Origin: PALSA-270 sp963770245
Lineage (GTDB): Bacteria; Acidobacteriota; Terriglobia; Terriglobales; Acidobacteriaceae
Direction: 5' to 3'
NCBI GenBank assembly: GCA_963770245.1
Contig: CAVYOX010000016.1
Coordinates: forward strand, 434,001-498,000
DNA: 64,000 nucleotides
Below the pieces are notes generated by a model, which worked only from the letters and a program-made list of their open reading frames with translations, searched no databases and was not told the DNA's origin. Position 1 is the stretch's first letter. Every line of letters begins with the position of its first letter. The position numbers and the translations under genes are program-made. This document shows positions 40,740 through 49,586 of this stretch, piece by piece.

Positions 40740-41471
40740 GTGACCGACCAAACCATGTCCGAACTTTACGTAGGCACCTCAGGATGGGCGTATCCCAGCT
40801 GGAAGCCCGACTTTTATCCCGCCAAGCTGCCGCAGAAGAACTTCTTGCGGCATTATGCGAGTCAGCTGAACACCGTCGAAGTCAATTTCACCTTCCGCCA
40901 GCTGGTGAAAGAAACAACCGTTCAGAAATGGATTGACGAGACGCCGCCGGGATTTCGTTTTGGAGTGAAGGCCCACCAGGTCATCACGCACATCAAGCGG
41001 CTGAAAAAGACGGAAGATTTTGTTGCCCGATTTCTGGGGACGCTTGAGCCCCTGGCGCGGGCCGAGAAACTGGGGCCGGTGCTGTTCCAACTGCCTCCGA
41101 ACCTGAAGGCCGACGGGGGCGTGTTGGCCGAGTTTCTCGCGACGCTGCCGCGGGCGCTACCCTCCGCGTTTGAATTTCGCCACGAGTCGTGGTTTGGGGA
41201 TGAGACTTTCGATCTGCTGAGGAAGCACAACCGGGCGCTGTGCATTGCCGAGACCGAGGAACGCGCCACCCCCGATGTGGTCACGGCTGATTTCTGCTAC
41301 TACCGCTACCGCAAGCCGACCTATACGCCGGAAGAACGCCGTGCCATGGTCAACCGCATCCGCGAGCATCTGGGGCAGGGGCGGAACGTGTTTGCCTACT
41401 TTAAACATGAGGAAACGCCGGAAGGGGCGCTCTATGCAGTGGAAGTGCTGAAAGAACTGCAGAAGACCTAG
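40740..41471 (+). CDS. DUF72 family protein
   Basis: Starts at GTG 40740 (GGAAGG 8-13 bases upstream) or ATG 40755 (MSELYVGTSGWAYPSW), 3 or 18 bases after the polymerase stop, so the two are co-transcribed. The 243-residue TIM-barrel protein has GTSGWAYPSWKPDFYP, LNTVEVNFTFRQL, FRFGVKAHQVITH, GPVLFQLPPNL and FEFRHESWF. Biochemical role is not established; linkage to NHEJ genes is often seen in bacteria and hints at a DNA-repair connection. Confidence 0.9.
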   Translation: MTDQTMSELYVGTSGWAYPSWKPDFYPAKLPQKNFLRHYASQLNTVEVNFTFRQLVKETTVQKWIDETPPGFRFGVKAHQVITHIKRLKKTEDFVARFLGTLEPLARAEKLGPVLFQLPPNLKADGGVLAEFLATLPRALPSAFEFRHESWFGDETFDLLRKHNRALCIAETEERATPDVVTADFCYYRYRKPTYTPEERRAMVNRIREHLGQGRNVFAYFKHEETPEGALYAVEVLKELQKT

Positions 41472-41547
41472 AAACTGAAAGATGCAGGAAAATCCCTGCA
41501 GGATCTCCCGCCTGTATCTCGGTCGCCACTCCTCCGAGGGTCCGATA

Positions 41548-42507
41548 ATGAGCATACTGCCAAAGATCGTGTCCCCGGAAGCCAATCTCCGCGTCATTTC
41601 GGGCTTTCTCGACTACCTGAAAGTGGAGAAGGGCCTGGCTCCGCTCACGGTTGCGGCCTATGCGACCGATGTCGGGCAGTTTGCCGGATTCCTCGAAAAG
41701 CGAAAACGCACGCTCCTCAACGCGGGGGGCGCGGACGTCCGCGATTTCATCCAGCAATTGTTTGCCAACGCCGTAGACGGTCGCTCGGTAGGACGCAAAC
41801 TCTCGGCCTTGCGGCATCTCTATCGTTATCTACTGCTCGATAAACTCTTGGAACACGATCCCACACTCAACATTGATTCTCCGAAGCAATGGAAAGTTCT
41901 GCCGAAAGCCCTGGCCCGGGATGAGATGGAGGCCATCCTGCGCGGCTCGCATCGCGGCTCGCCGGGCAATCGCAGACTGGCCGAAGCGATGGTCGCGCGC
42001 GATCGGGCGATGCTCGAGGTGTTCTACGCCGGCGCCCTGCGGGTTTCTGAAATCATTGCTGTGAAGCTCGAAGATCTGAAGCTCGAGCTCGGATGCGTCT
42101 TGGTCCGTGGCAAAGGGGACAAGGAACGAATCGTGCCGCTCGGACGTTCGGCGCAGGATGCGTTGACCGAGTACATGAAAACCTTCCGGACCGTGCTGGT
42201 TGAGAGCTCGAAAAGCGGGAAGACCACGTCCCTGCTTTTTCTTGGACGGGGGGCGCGCAAGCTCACCCGGCAGCGCGTCTGGCAAATGGTTCGAGCGGCG
42301 TCAAGCGGCGCGGGGCGCATCGCCAGCCCGCACATGCTGCGGCATAGCTGCGCCACGCACATGGTGGAAAACGGCGCCGATCTGCGTACCGTGCAGACCA
42401 TCCTCGGACACGCGGATATCTCGACCACGCAGGTCTATACCCACTTGGCACTCGATCGCCTGAAGACTGTGTATCAGAAACATCATCCGAGAGCGAAGGC
42501 CCGATGA
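41548..42507 (+). CDS. xerD: Tyrosine recombinase XerD/XerC-like (first of tandem pair)
   Basis: I start at ATG 41548 (MSILPKIVSPEANLRVISGFLDYL), after GAGGGT; upstream residues do not look native. The 319-residue enzyme has an N-terminal SAM-like core-binding domain and a catalytic domain with the first Arg in GALRVSEI, Lys in RGKGDKER, HMLRH, GHAD and the tyrosine in VYTHL. It is the length of chromosomal Xer proteins rather than phage integrases. Overlaps the next gene by 4 bases (ATGA). It probably resolves chromosome dimers at dif together with its neighbour. XerC/XerD naming between the two is tentative. Confidence 0.85.
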   Translation: MSILPKIVSPEANLRVISGFLDYLKVEKGLAPLTVAAYATDVGQFAGFLEKRKRTLLNAGGADVRDFIQQLFANAVDGRSVGRKLSALRHLYRYLLLDKLLEHDPTLNIDSPKQWKVLPKALARDEMEAILRGSHRGSPGNRRLAEAMVARDRAMLEVFYAGALRVSEIIAVKLEDLKLELGCVLVRGKGDKERIVPLGRSAQDALTEYMKTFRTVLVESSKSGKTTSLLFLGRGARKLTRQRVWQMVRAASSGAGRIASPHMLRHSCATHMVENGADLRTVQTILGHADISTTQVYTHLALDRLKTVYQKHHPRAKAR

Positions 42508-43481
42508 CCCGTACCCAGATCATGCCCACCAAAACGCTGAATCACCCAGGGACGCGCCGCAAGAGCGCCCGGGGTCGGCCAGCGGGCAGAACGATTGTCG
42601 AAATCGCGGTTGCCGACTTCGAGCGCTCGCTCGTCGAGCGCAACGCGTCTGCGCACACCATCAAGGCCTATCGCGGCGATCTCGAGAATTTCGCCGGCTA
42701 TGCCGGCGCGCGCGGCTGGCATGCCATCGACCACCTGGTCATTCGGGAATTTCTTTCGCATCTCTACCAGCAGGGGCTGGGCAAGACCTCGGTGGCGCGG
42801 TCGCTCGCGGCCGTGCGCTCGCTCTATCGCTGGTTGGCGCAGCAAGGAGTTGTCGAGCAGAATCCGGCCGCCCTGGTCTCCACTCCCAAGTTGCCGAAAA
42901 AGCTTCCGCGGGTTCCGACCATCGAGGAGATGAATCACGTGCTCGACGGGCAGATGCCGGAGGTCGCCGCTTTTCCCGAACGGGACCGGCTGATGCTCGA
43001 GCTTCTTTACGGTTGCGGCATCCGCAATTCCGAACTGGTTGGCATCCATCTCGAGGACATCCGGCTCAGCTCCGAGGCCATTCTCATTCGCGGAAAAGGC
43101 AAGAAAGAACGCTATGTTCCCTTCGGGGACTCGGTCAAGACCGCCCTGGCGGGTTATCTTTCGGTCCGGCTGCAAGTTCTGGCGGCGCACCGCAAGAACA
43201 GCCCTTCGCTACTCATCAACCGGCGTGGCGGCCGGCTGAGCACTCGCAGTGTGGGGCGGATCGTCAAGAAAATTGCGGTGGCGAAAGGGCTTTCGCCCGA
43301 CGTCCATCCCCACACTCTGCGGCACGCTTTCGGGACGCATATGCTCGAGGAGGGGGCAGACCTGAGAGCGATCCAGGAAATGCTCGGCCACGCGCGGCTT
43401 TCGACCACACAACGCTATACCCAGCTCTCCATGAAACAAGTGCTCGAGGTTTACGATCAGACCCATCCTCGTGCCAAATAG
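42504..43481 (+). CDS. xerC: Tyrosine recombinase XerC/XerD-like (second of tandem pair)
   Basis: A 325-residue protein with a basic N-terminal leader of about 28 residues, then a core-binding domain (FERSLVERNASAHTIKAYRGDL) and a catalytic domain: Arg in CGIRNSEL, Lys in RGKGKKER, HTLRHAFGTHML, GHARLSTT and tyrosine in RYTQL. Full catalytic set. It shares a 4-base overlap with the preceding recombinase. The two are divergent in sequence, so this is not a recent duplication; they look like a heterodimeric pair made in equal amounts. Confidence 0.86.
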   Translation: MTRTQIMPTKTLNHPGTRRKSARGRPAGRTIVEIAVADFERSLVERNASAHTIKAYRGDLENFAGYAGARGWHAIDHLVIREFLSHLYQQGLGKTSVARSLAAVRSLYRWLAQQGVVEQNPAALVSTPKLPKKLPRVPTIEEMNHVLDGQMPEVAAFPERDRLMLELLYGCGIRNSELVGIHLEDIRLSSEAILIRGKGKKERYVPFGDSVKTALAGYLSVRLQVLAAHRKNSPSLLINRRGGRLSTRSVGRIVKKIAVAKGLSPDVHPHTLRHAFGTHMLEEGADLRAIQEMLGHARLSTTQRYTQLSMKQVLEVYDQTHPRAK

Positions 43482-43527
43482 TTGGGGATTCGGTTGGCGT
43501 CCACCCGCCAGGGCAGAAGATGCCCGG

Positions 43528-46296
43528 TCAGCGGGCAGGCAGTCGATCTCGGGCGCGCGTGTTTCGACGAAGCTCCTCCCACATTCCCACCACGCGCGTT
43601 TTCAGGGTTGCCGTAAGCTGAGCATAGGTGGCTTCTGAGGCTTCCGCTTCCGGCGGAGGATAAATCGGATCGCCAAAAACCATGCGCAAGGGAGCAAATC
43701 GCGCAAATGATTTTCCGCGTGGCCATGCCGCAGAGAAGCCTTCAATCGCCAAGGGGACAATCGGCACTTGCTGATGAACGGACAGAATCGCGGCGCCCTT
43801 TTTGAAGATCTTCGGCGTGCCATCGATCGAACGCTCGCCCTCGGGATACAGAATGAGAATACGACCGTGCCGCAAGCCGAAGGCGCCAGCCCGCATGGCG
43901 GGAATCAGGTTCCGATCCGGATCGACGACCACCACACGCAACCAGCGGGCCAGGCGACGCAGGAAGCCGGAGCCGAAAATATCGCTGGTTCCTACCGCCA
44001 TGGTGTTGTGGAACAGCGGCCACGGAAGCACGCTGGCGAGGATGATCGGATCGAGATAACTTTGGTGGTTGGAACAAATCACGAAGGGGCCGCGGCTCGG
44101 CAGTTTCTCCAGACCTTCGACCCGGAGTTGAAAGCGGTCCCGGGCAAAAAGCTGGATCAGGCAGCTGCAGGTGAACCAGAACGCCTCGCTGACCGTCCGC
44201 GCTTCGGCCAGAGCCAGTACTTCGGGGTCGCTGGGCGCTTCCCTCAAGATGGCTTTCCAACCGGCGAATTGCGGCCGCGAACCGGTTCTACCCCGGACAG
44301 CGCCCTCGAGTACCGCGTCCACCAGCGCGCGGACGGTGTAAATCTCGGCCAGACGCGATTCCTCCATATCTCCGCCGAGTTCTTCTTCGAGCGCGACCAG
44401 AAGTTCGATTCGCTGCATGGAATCAAGACCGAGATCAAGTTCGAGATTGTCGTCGGGCCGAAGGGCCTCGCTCCGCGCTCTCGACCGCTCGCGAATGACT
44501 CCGAGCGCGCGCCCAACCTCAGGCTGATCCAACCAGGCGACATCGTCCGCGCTCAACGGCTTCTGAGCGGAAATGTCGGTCTCGGGCGACCGCCCCTTGG
44601 CCTGATTGGCCCGCACTCGCTTTTCGATCTCGAAGCGCTTCAGCTTGCGGGTGGTGGTGCGCGGCAAATCCTCTTGCCAGATTTCGTAGCTGCCGATGCG
44701 CTTGGTCGACGGCGTCTGCGCCGAGAGGCTCTCGATATCGAAACGGAGGACCTCCTTCGCGTTGACGATCCTGCGCTCTTTCAGCACATCGAAATTAGGG
44801 ACCACCACCGCATGCAGACGGTCGGAGGAGCGATCGGAGGGCGGCCCCTCCAGGCCGAGAACACAGATATCCTTAATATAGGGAGATTTCAGATACTGCG
44901 ACTCGATCTCCTCCGGATAGATATTCTTGCCATTGCTTAAGACAATGACCTCCTTTTTTCGGCCGGTGATAAACAAGTTGCCCCGCGCATCGAAGTGGCC
45001 GAGGTCGCCGGTATAGAGCCACCCGTCGTGCAAGACGGCTGCGGTTGCGTCGGGGCGGTTCCAGTATCCCTTCATCACAATGGGGCCGCGGATCGCGATC
45101 TCGCCGATCGCCGGGCCGTCGTCTTGGGGTTGCGGGTCGAGGATCTTGCCTTCAACCCCGGGCAGAGCCGGACCGACCGAACCGATGACGTTGTTATCAT
45201 GCCGGGTGGCGAATGCGCCTCCCGTGGTTTCCGTCAGTCCGTAGGCTTGCAGCACATCGATTCCGAGGGCCTCGAAGTCGTGGCCGACTTGCGAATCGAA
45301 ACGCGAGCCGCCGGTCACCAGGTAGCGCATCTTCGTGCCGAAAATCTGGTGAACAGCGCCGAAGAGAACCGGTCCAGCATTGATTCCGAAACGCCGCAAA
45401 GTGCGGTTGACCCGCATCAGCCGCGCCAGAGCCCACAGCGCGAGAGGGCCGCGTTTCGCGGCCTCTTGGAAGATGCGCTCGTGAATCAGATAGAAGAATT
45501 GCGGTACCACGGCAAAGGCGGTGATGTCTCGCTCGCGCAAGGCGCGGATCAGTTCGGTGGTATTGAGCGTCTCCAGATAGACGACGCGCACACCCTTGAC
45601 CAGCGGGAGCAGCAGATTGGCCATCTGGGACAACACGTGGAACAGGGGCAGCACGCCGAGGACGGCGTCTTCAGGTCCGAGATGGAACCAGGCGAAAACC
45701 ACCGCCACCTCCCCCAGCAGGTTGGCGTGAGTCAGCATGACGCCCTTGGGATCTGCGGTGGTGCCGGAAGTGTAGAGCAAAGAAGCCAGGCTATCGGCAG
45801 AGGACGCCTGGGGCGAGAAAGTGCCGGGCCCGACCGCGAAAATGCTGTCGAAGTCCCCGGCGGCAGCCGGTGCGGGGACGGCCGAACCCGCAGACCCCTG
45901 ATCGGTCAACACGGCACGCACCTTGAGCCCATGAATCGCGTCCTCGACCAAGGACCAGTGTTTGTGATCGCAGAAAACGAGCGAGCTGCCGCTATCCTCG
46001 AGCAGTTTCGCAATCTGATCCGCGTGCAGCGCGGTGTCGAGCGGAACCGTGGTCGAACCGGCGGCAATGATACCCAAGTAGGCGATGACCCAGCGCGGAT
46101 GGTTGTCGGCCAGGATGGCGATGCGTGCGCCGGGCTCGAACCGGTTGTCGATCAACCAGCGGCCGACCGCCTCGGCCATGCGCTTGACCTCGGCGTAGGT
46201 GTAACTCTCAACCCGGTCTCCCCGCTGGATCTCAAGGGCAACGCTTTCCGGCCAGCGCTCGGCACACTCCCGGAAGTGGTCGTAGAAGGTTGCCAT
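43528..46296 (-). CDS. Three-domain fusion: acyl-AMP ligase, acyl carrier domain, PlsC acyltransferase
   Basis: A 922-residue enzyme. Residues 1-560 are an ANL adenylating domain (LLYTSGTTADPKGVML, YGLTETTGGAF, YTGDLGHFDARGNLFITGRKKEVIV). Around 600-665 is a carrier domain with the phosphopantetheine serine in LDLGLDSMQRIELL. Residues ~700-900 are a PlsC-type acyltransferase with NHQSYLDP and YPEGERS. The order ligase-carrier-acyltransferase lets one polypeptide activate a free fatty acid, hold it as thioester and transfer it to a glycerol lipid, as Aas does with free ACP. Convergent with xerC, divergent from secA. Confidence 0.92.
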   Translation of the reverse strand: MATFYDHFRECAERWPESVALEIQRGDRVESYTYAEVKRMAEAVGRWLIDNRFEPGARIAILADNHPRWVIAYLGIIAAGSTTVPLDTALHADQIAKLLEDSGSSLVFCDHKHWSLVEDAIHGLKVRAVLTDQGSAGSAVPAPAAAGDFDSIFAVGPGTFSPQASSADSLASLLYTSGTTADPKGVMLTHANLLGEVAVVFAWFHLGPEDAVLGVLPLFHVLSQMANLLLPLVKGVRVVYLETLNTTELIRALRERDITAFAVVPQFFYLIHERIFQEAAKRGPLALWALARLMRVNRTLRRFGINAGPVLFGAVHQIFGTKMRYLVTGGSRFDSQVGHDFEALGIDVLQAYGLTETTGGAFATRHDNNVIGSVGPALPGVEGKILDPQPQDDGPAIGEIAIRGPIVMKGYWNRPDATAAVLHDGWLYTGDLGHFDARGNLFITGRKKEVIVLSNGKNIYPEEIESQYLKSPYIKDICVLGLEGPPSDRSSDRLHAVVVPNFDVLKERRIVNAKEVLRFDIESLSAQTPSTKRIGSYEIWQEDLPRTTTRKLKRFEIEKRVRANQAKGRSPETDISAQKPLSADDVAWLDQPEVGRALGVIRERSRARSEALRPDDNLELDLGLDSMQRIELLVALEEELGGDMEESRLAEIYTVRALVDAVLEGAVRGRTGSRPQFAGWKAILREAPSDPEVLALAEARTVSEAFWFTCSCLIQLFARDRFQLRVEGLEKLPSRGPFVICSNHQSYLDPIILASVLPWPLFHNTMAVGTSDIFGSGFLRRLARWLRVVVVDPDRNLIPAMRAGAFGLRHGRILILYPEGERSIDGTPKIFKKGAAILSVHQQVPIVPLAIEGFSAAWPRGKSFARFAPLRMVFGDPIYPPPEAEASEATYAQLTATLKTRVVGMWEELRRNTRARDRLPAR

Positions 46297-46454
46297 CGTC
46301 AGGCGGAAATCTTACATGAAACCATGGACATACAGGGCTTCGCGCCTCGATCGCCGACTTAGGCTCTTCCCCGCGACTTAGCCCCGCCGGCCGCATCTAA
46401 TGTGCTAGGCTTGAACCATGATGGGCGGAATGTGCCCTCTGAGGGATTCTCGAT

Positions 46455-49400
46455 TTGATCGGTGAAAATGTTGTCGCCAAGGTCTTTGGCACCAAAAACG
46501 ACCGCGAGATCAAGCGCCTAGGACCGCCGGTGCAGGCCATCAACGCGCTCGAAGCGGAGATGCAGAAACTGTCCGATGAGCAGTTGCGCGCCAAAACGGA
46601 GGAATTCCGTCGCCGCATTCAAGAGCGGCTGAGCCGCATTCCCGAGGAACCTCCGAGTGACGCCGATCCCGATCAGGCGAAGCAGGCCGAACAAGCACGC
46701 ACCAAAGCGGTGAATGGGGCGCTCGATGAAATTCTGGTGGAGGCTTTCGCCGTAGTGCGGGAGGGCGGCCGGCGCGTCCTGAATATGCGGCACTTCGACG
46801 TGCAGCTGATCGGTGGCATGGTGTTGCACCACGGCAAGATTGCCGAAATGAAGACGGGTGAAGGCAAGACCCTGGTGGCGACTCTTCCGGTCTATCTGAA
46901 TGCGCTCGGCGGGCGCGGGGTGCATGTGATCACCGTCAATGATTATCTGGCCAAGCGCGACTCGGAATGGATGGGCCAGCTCTACCGCTTCCTGGGCCTA
47001 AGCGTTGGCGTCATCGTGCACGATCTCGACGACGCGCAGCGCCGCGAGGCTTACGCCGCGGATGTGACCTACGGCACCAACAACGAATTTGGTTTCGACT
47101 ACCTGCGCGACAACATGAAGTTTGATCTGCGCGACTGTGTGCAGCGCGGCCACAACTACGCGATCGTGGACGAAGTGGATTCCATCCTGATTGATGAAGC
47201 TCGCACTCCGCTCATTATTTCCGGGGCCAGCGAGGAGTCTACGGACAAGTACGCCAAGGTCAACCGCATCATTCCCAAGCTCGAGAAGGGGGAGGAGATC
47301 GACGGCCCCCCCGGGGAAGCGGCGACCCTCACCGGCGATTATGTGGTGGACGAGAAACACAAAAACATCACGGTCACCGATGAAGGGTGGGAGAAGGTTG
47401 AGGGATTGCTCGGCATCGGCAACATCGCCGACCCGGAGAACTGGGACCTCAAGCACCACGTCGAAGTAGCCGTCAAGGCGCACTCCCTCTATCACCGCGA
47501 CGTGGAGTACGTGGTGAAAGACGGGGAAGTCATTATTGTGGATGAATTCACCGGCCGTCTGATGCCGGGACGGCGCTGGTCGGATGGCCTGCACCAGGCG
47601 GTCGAAGCCAAGGAGAACGTCAAGATTGAGCGCGAGAACCAGACGCTTGCGACCATTACCTTCCAGAACTATTTCCGCATGTACAAGAAACTGGCGGGCA
47701 TGACCGGCACCGCGGAAACCGAAGCCACGGAGTTTGAAAAAATCTACCGCCTGGAAGTGATGGTCATTCCGACCAACCGCGAGATGCGGCGTCTGGAGAA
47801 TGCGGACGTCGTGTTTCGCACCGAGAAGGAGAAATACTACGCGGCTTCCGATGAAATTCAGAAGCTCAACCAAAGCGGCCAACCCGTGCTCGTGGGCACA
47901 ACCTCGATTGAAAAGTCGGAGCGACTTTCGGACCTGCTCAAGAAAAAGGGTGTGAAGCATTCGGTGCTGAACGCCAAGCAGCACGAACGAGAAGCCGAAA
48001 TTGTCGCCCAGGCGGGCCGCAAGAGCATGGTCACCATTGCCACCAACATGGCCGGGCGCGGCACCGATATTTTGCTCGGAGGCAATCCCGAGTTCATGGC
48101 CAAAGTGGAATGCGTGAAGAAGGGGCTGGCGCAACCGCTGCGCGCGGCGCAGGGCAAGATCCAGATCAGCGTGGATGAAAGCAAGAGTACCGTCTGGTAT
48201 TACGGCGGCAATGAGTACGTGGTTCCCACCGAGCAGTGGACGGAGATTTTCAACCGTCATAAGGAGTTCACCGACAAAGAGCACGACGAAGTGATCGCCG
48301 CCGGCGGCCTGCACATCCTCGGTACGGAACGTCATGAGTCCCGCCGCATCGACAACCAGTTGCGCGGGCGCGCCGGACGCCAGGGCGATCCCGGTTCCTC
48401 TCGCTTCTATCTCTCACTGGAAGATGACCTGATGCGCATTTTCGCCAAGGAGTGGGTTTCAAAGCTCCTGCAGCGCCTGGGCATGGAAGAGGGCATTCCC
48501 ATCGAGTCGAAGCTGATGAGCCGGCGCATTGAGTCGGCGCAAAAGACGGTGGAGGCGCAAAATTTCGAATCGCGCAAACATCTTCTGGAGTACGACGACG
48601 TCATGAACAAACAGCGCGAGGCGGTTTACGGCCTGCGCCGCCAATTGCTGAGTGGTGTCGACCAGAAAGAGCTCATTCTCGAGGATTATGTCTCCAGCAT
48701 TCTCAGCACCTTGCTGGATCAGTACTGCGCGGTGAAGGTTCATGCCGACGACTGGGACATCAAAGCCCTCAAGGACGCGATCTTCACCCGCTTCGGCGTC
48801 GACATCCTGGCCGAACAGATCAAGCCCGAGACCCTCAACCGCCAGGAACTGGGCGACGCCATCTTCGAGATGCTCAAATCGCGCTACGGTGCCAAGGAAA
48901 AGCTCATTGGCCCGGACGCCATGCGCTATCACGAGCGCATGATTATGTTGAGTGTGCTCGACTCGCAATGGAAAGACCACCTGCGGGATATGGACCACCT
49001 GAAGGAGGGCATCGGGCTTCGCGGCTACGGCCAGCACGATCCGCTGGTTGAGTACAAGCGCGAATCCTTCGACATGTTCGAGGCCATGATGCAGCGCTTT
49101 CAGGAAGAGGCGGTTCGTTATCTCTATCTGATGCAAATCCTGGAGCGGCCGCCGGAGGGTGGAGGGGCAATCGGGGCTGGACGCGACCCGGGTCTGGGAG
49201 GTGCGGGCCTTGAGGCGGGAGTGCCGGTGCCCCGGTTGGGCGGTGACGGAAACGGTCATCGCCCGCAGCGAGCGGTCGCGACTTCGGTGGACGATCTCGA
49301 AGAAGCCTTCCAGCGCAAGAAGCGCCGCGAACTCGAGCATGCCCGCATGGCCGGGTCCGGCGATCAACAGGCGGTGCAGCAGGTGGTTCGTGGCGCCGCC

Positions 49401-49475
49401 AAGATCGGTCGCAACGATCCATGCCCCTGCGGCTCAGGGAAAAAACATAAGAAGTGCTGCGGAGCCAAAGCTTAA
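46455..49475 (+). CDS. secA: Preprotein translocase ATPase SecA
   Basis: A 1006-residue motor protein. The best start is TTG 46455 (MIGENVVAKVFGTKNDREIKR), with GAGGGA about 10 bases before. Walker A MKTGEGKTLVA is near residues 132-142, the DEVD box in AIVDEVDSILIDEARTPLI, and the helicase motif GTDILLGG. It ends in a zinc-binding SEC-C motif CPCGSGKKHKKCC after a Gly-rich linker. A ~100-residue insertion in the first nucleotide domain (EEIDGPPGEAATLTGDYVVDEKHKNITVTDEG) is typical of several phyla including Acidobacteria. Drives protein export through SecYEG. Confidence 0.97.
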   Translation: MIGENVVAKVFGTKNDREIKRLGPPVQAINALEAEMQKLSDEQLRAKTEEFRRRIQERLSRIPEEPPSDADPDQAKQAEQARTKAVNGALDEILVEAFAVVREGGRRVLNMRHFDVQLIGGMVLHHGKIAEMKTGEGKTLVATLPVYLNALGGRGVHVITVNDYLAKRDSEWMGQLYRFLGLSVGVIVHDLDDAQRREAYAADVTYGTNNEFGFDYLRDNMKFDLRDCVQRGHNYAIVDEVDSILIDEARTPLIISGASEESTDKYAKVNRIIPKLEKGEEIDGPPGEAATLTGDYVVDEKHKNITVTDEGWEKVEGLLGIGNIADPENWDLKHHVEVAVKAHSLYHRDVEYVVKDGEVIIVDEFTGRLMPGRRWSDGLHQAVEAKENVKIERENQTLATITFQNYFRMYKKLAGMTGTAETEATEFEKIYRLEVMVIPTNREMRRLENADVVFRTEKEKYYAASDEIQKLNQSGQPVLVGTTSIEKSERLSDLLKKKGVKHSVLNAKQHEREAEIVAQAGRKSMVTIATNMAGRGTDILLGGNPEFMAKVECVKKGLAQPLRAAQGKIQISVDESKSTVWYYGGNEYVVPTEQWTEIFNRHKEFTDKEHDEVIAAGGLHILGTERHESRRIDNQLRGRAGRQGDPGSSRFYLSLEDDLMRIFAKEWVSKLLQRLGMEEGIPIESKLMSRRIESAQKTVEAQNFESRKHLLEYDDVMNKQREAVYGLRRQLLSGVDQKELILEDYVSSILSTLLDQYCAVKVHADDWDIKALKDAIFTRFGVDILAEQIKPETLNRQELGDAIFEMLKSRYGAKEKLIGPDAMRYHERMIMLSVLDSQWKDHLRDMDHLKEGIGLRGYGQHDPLVEYKRESFDMFEAMMQRFQEEAVRYLYLMQILERPPEGGGAIGAGRDPGLGGAGLEAGVPVPRLGGDGNGHRPQRAVATSVDDLEEAFQRKKRRELEHARMAGSGDQQAVQQVVRGAAKIGRNDPCPCGSGKKHKKCCGAKA

Positions 49476-49586
49476 CCCGCCGGCTCGCGGTCCGTCCGTT
49501 TTCTTGCCCCACTCACCTCCCGATCTCGCGCCTCTCCCCCCGATCTCAAGCTCTGCGCGCAACCGGGATGGCGTCCGCATGCGGAA

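Noticed and set aside
46998..48335. Long open frame antisense to secA
   Set aside because: Same shadow effect; no family features, and it lies wholly inside secA.
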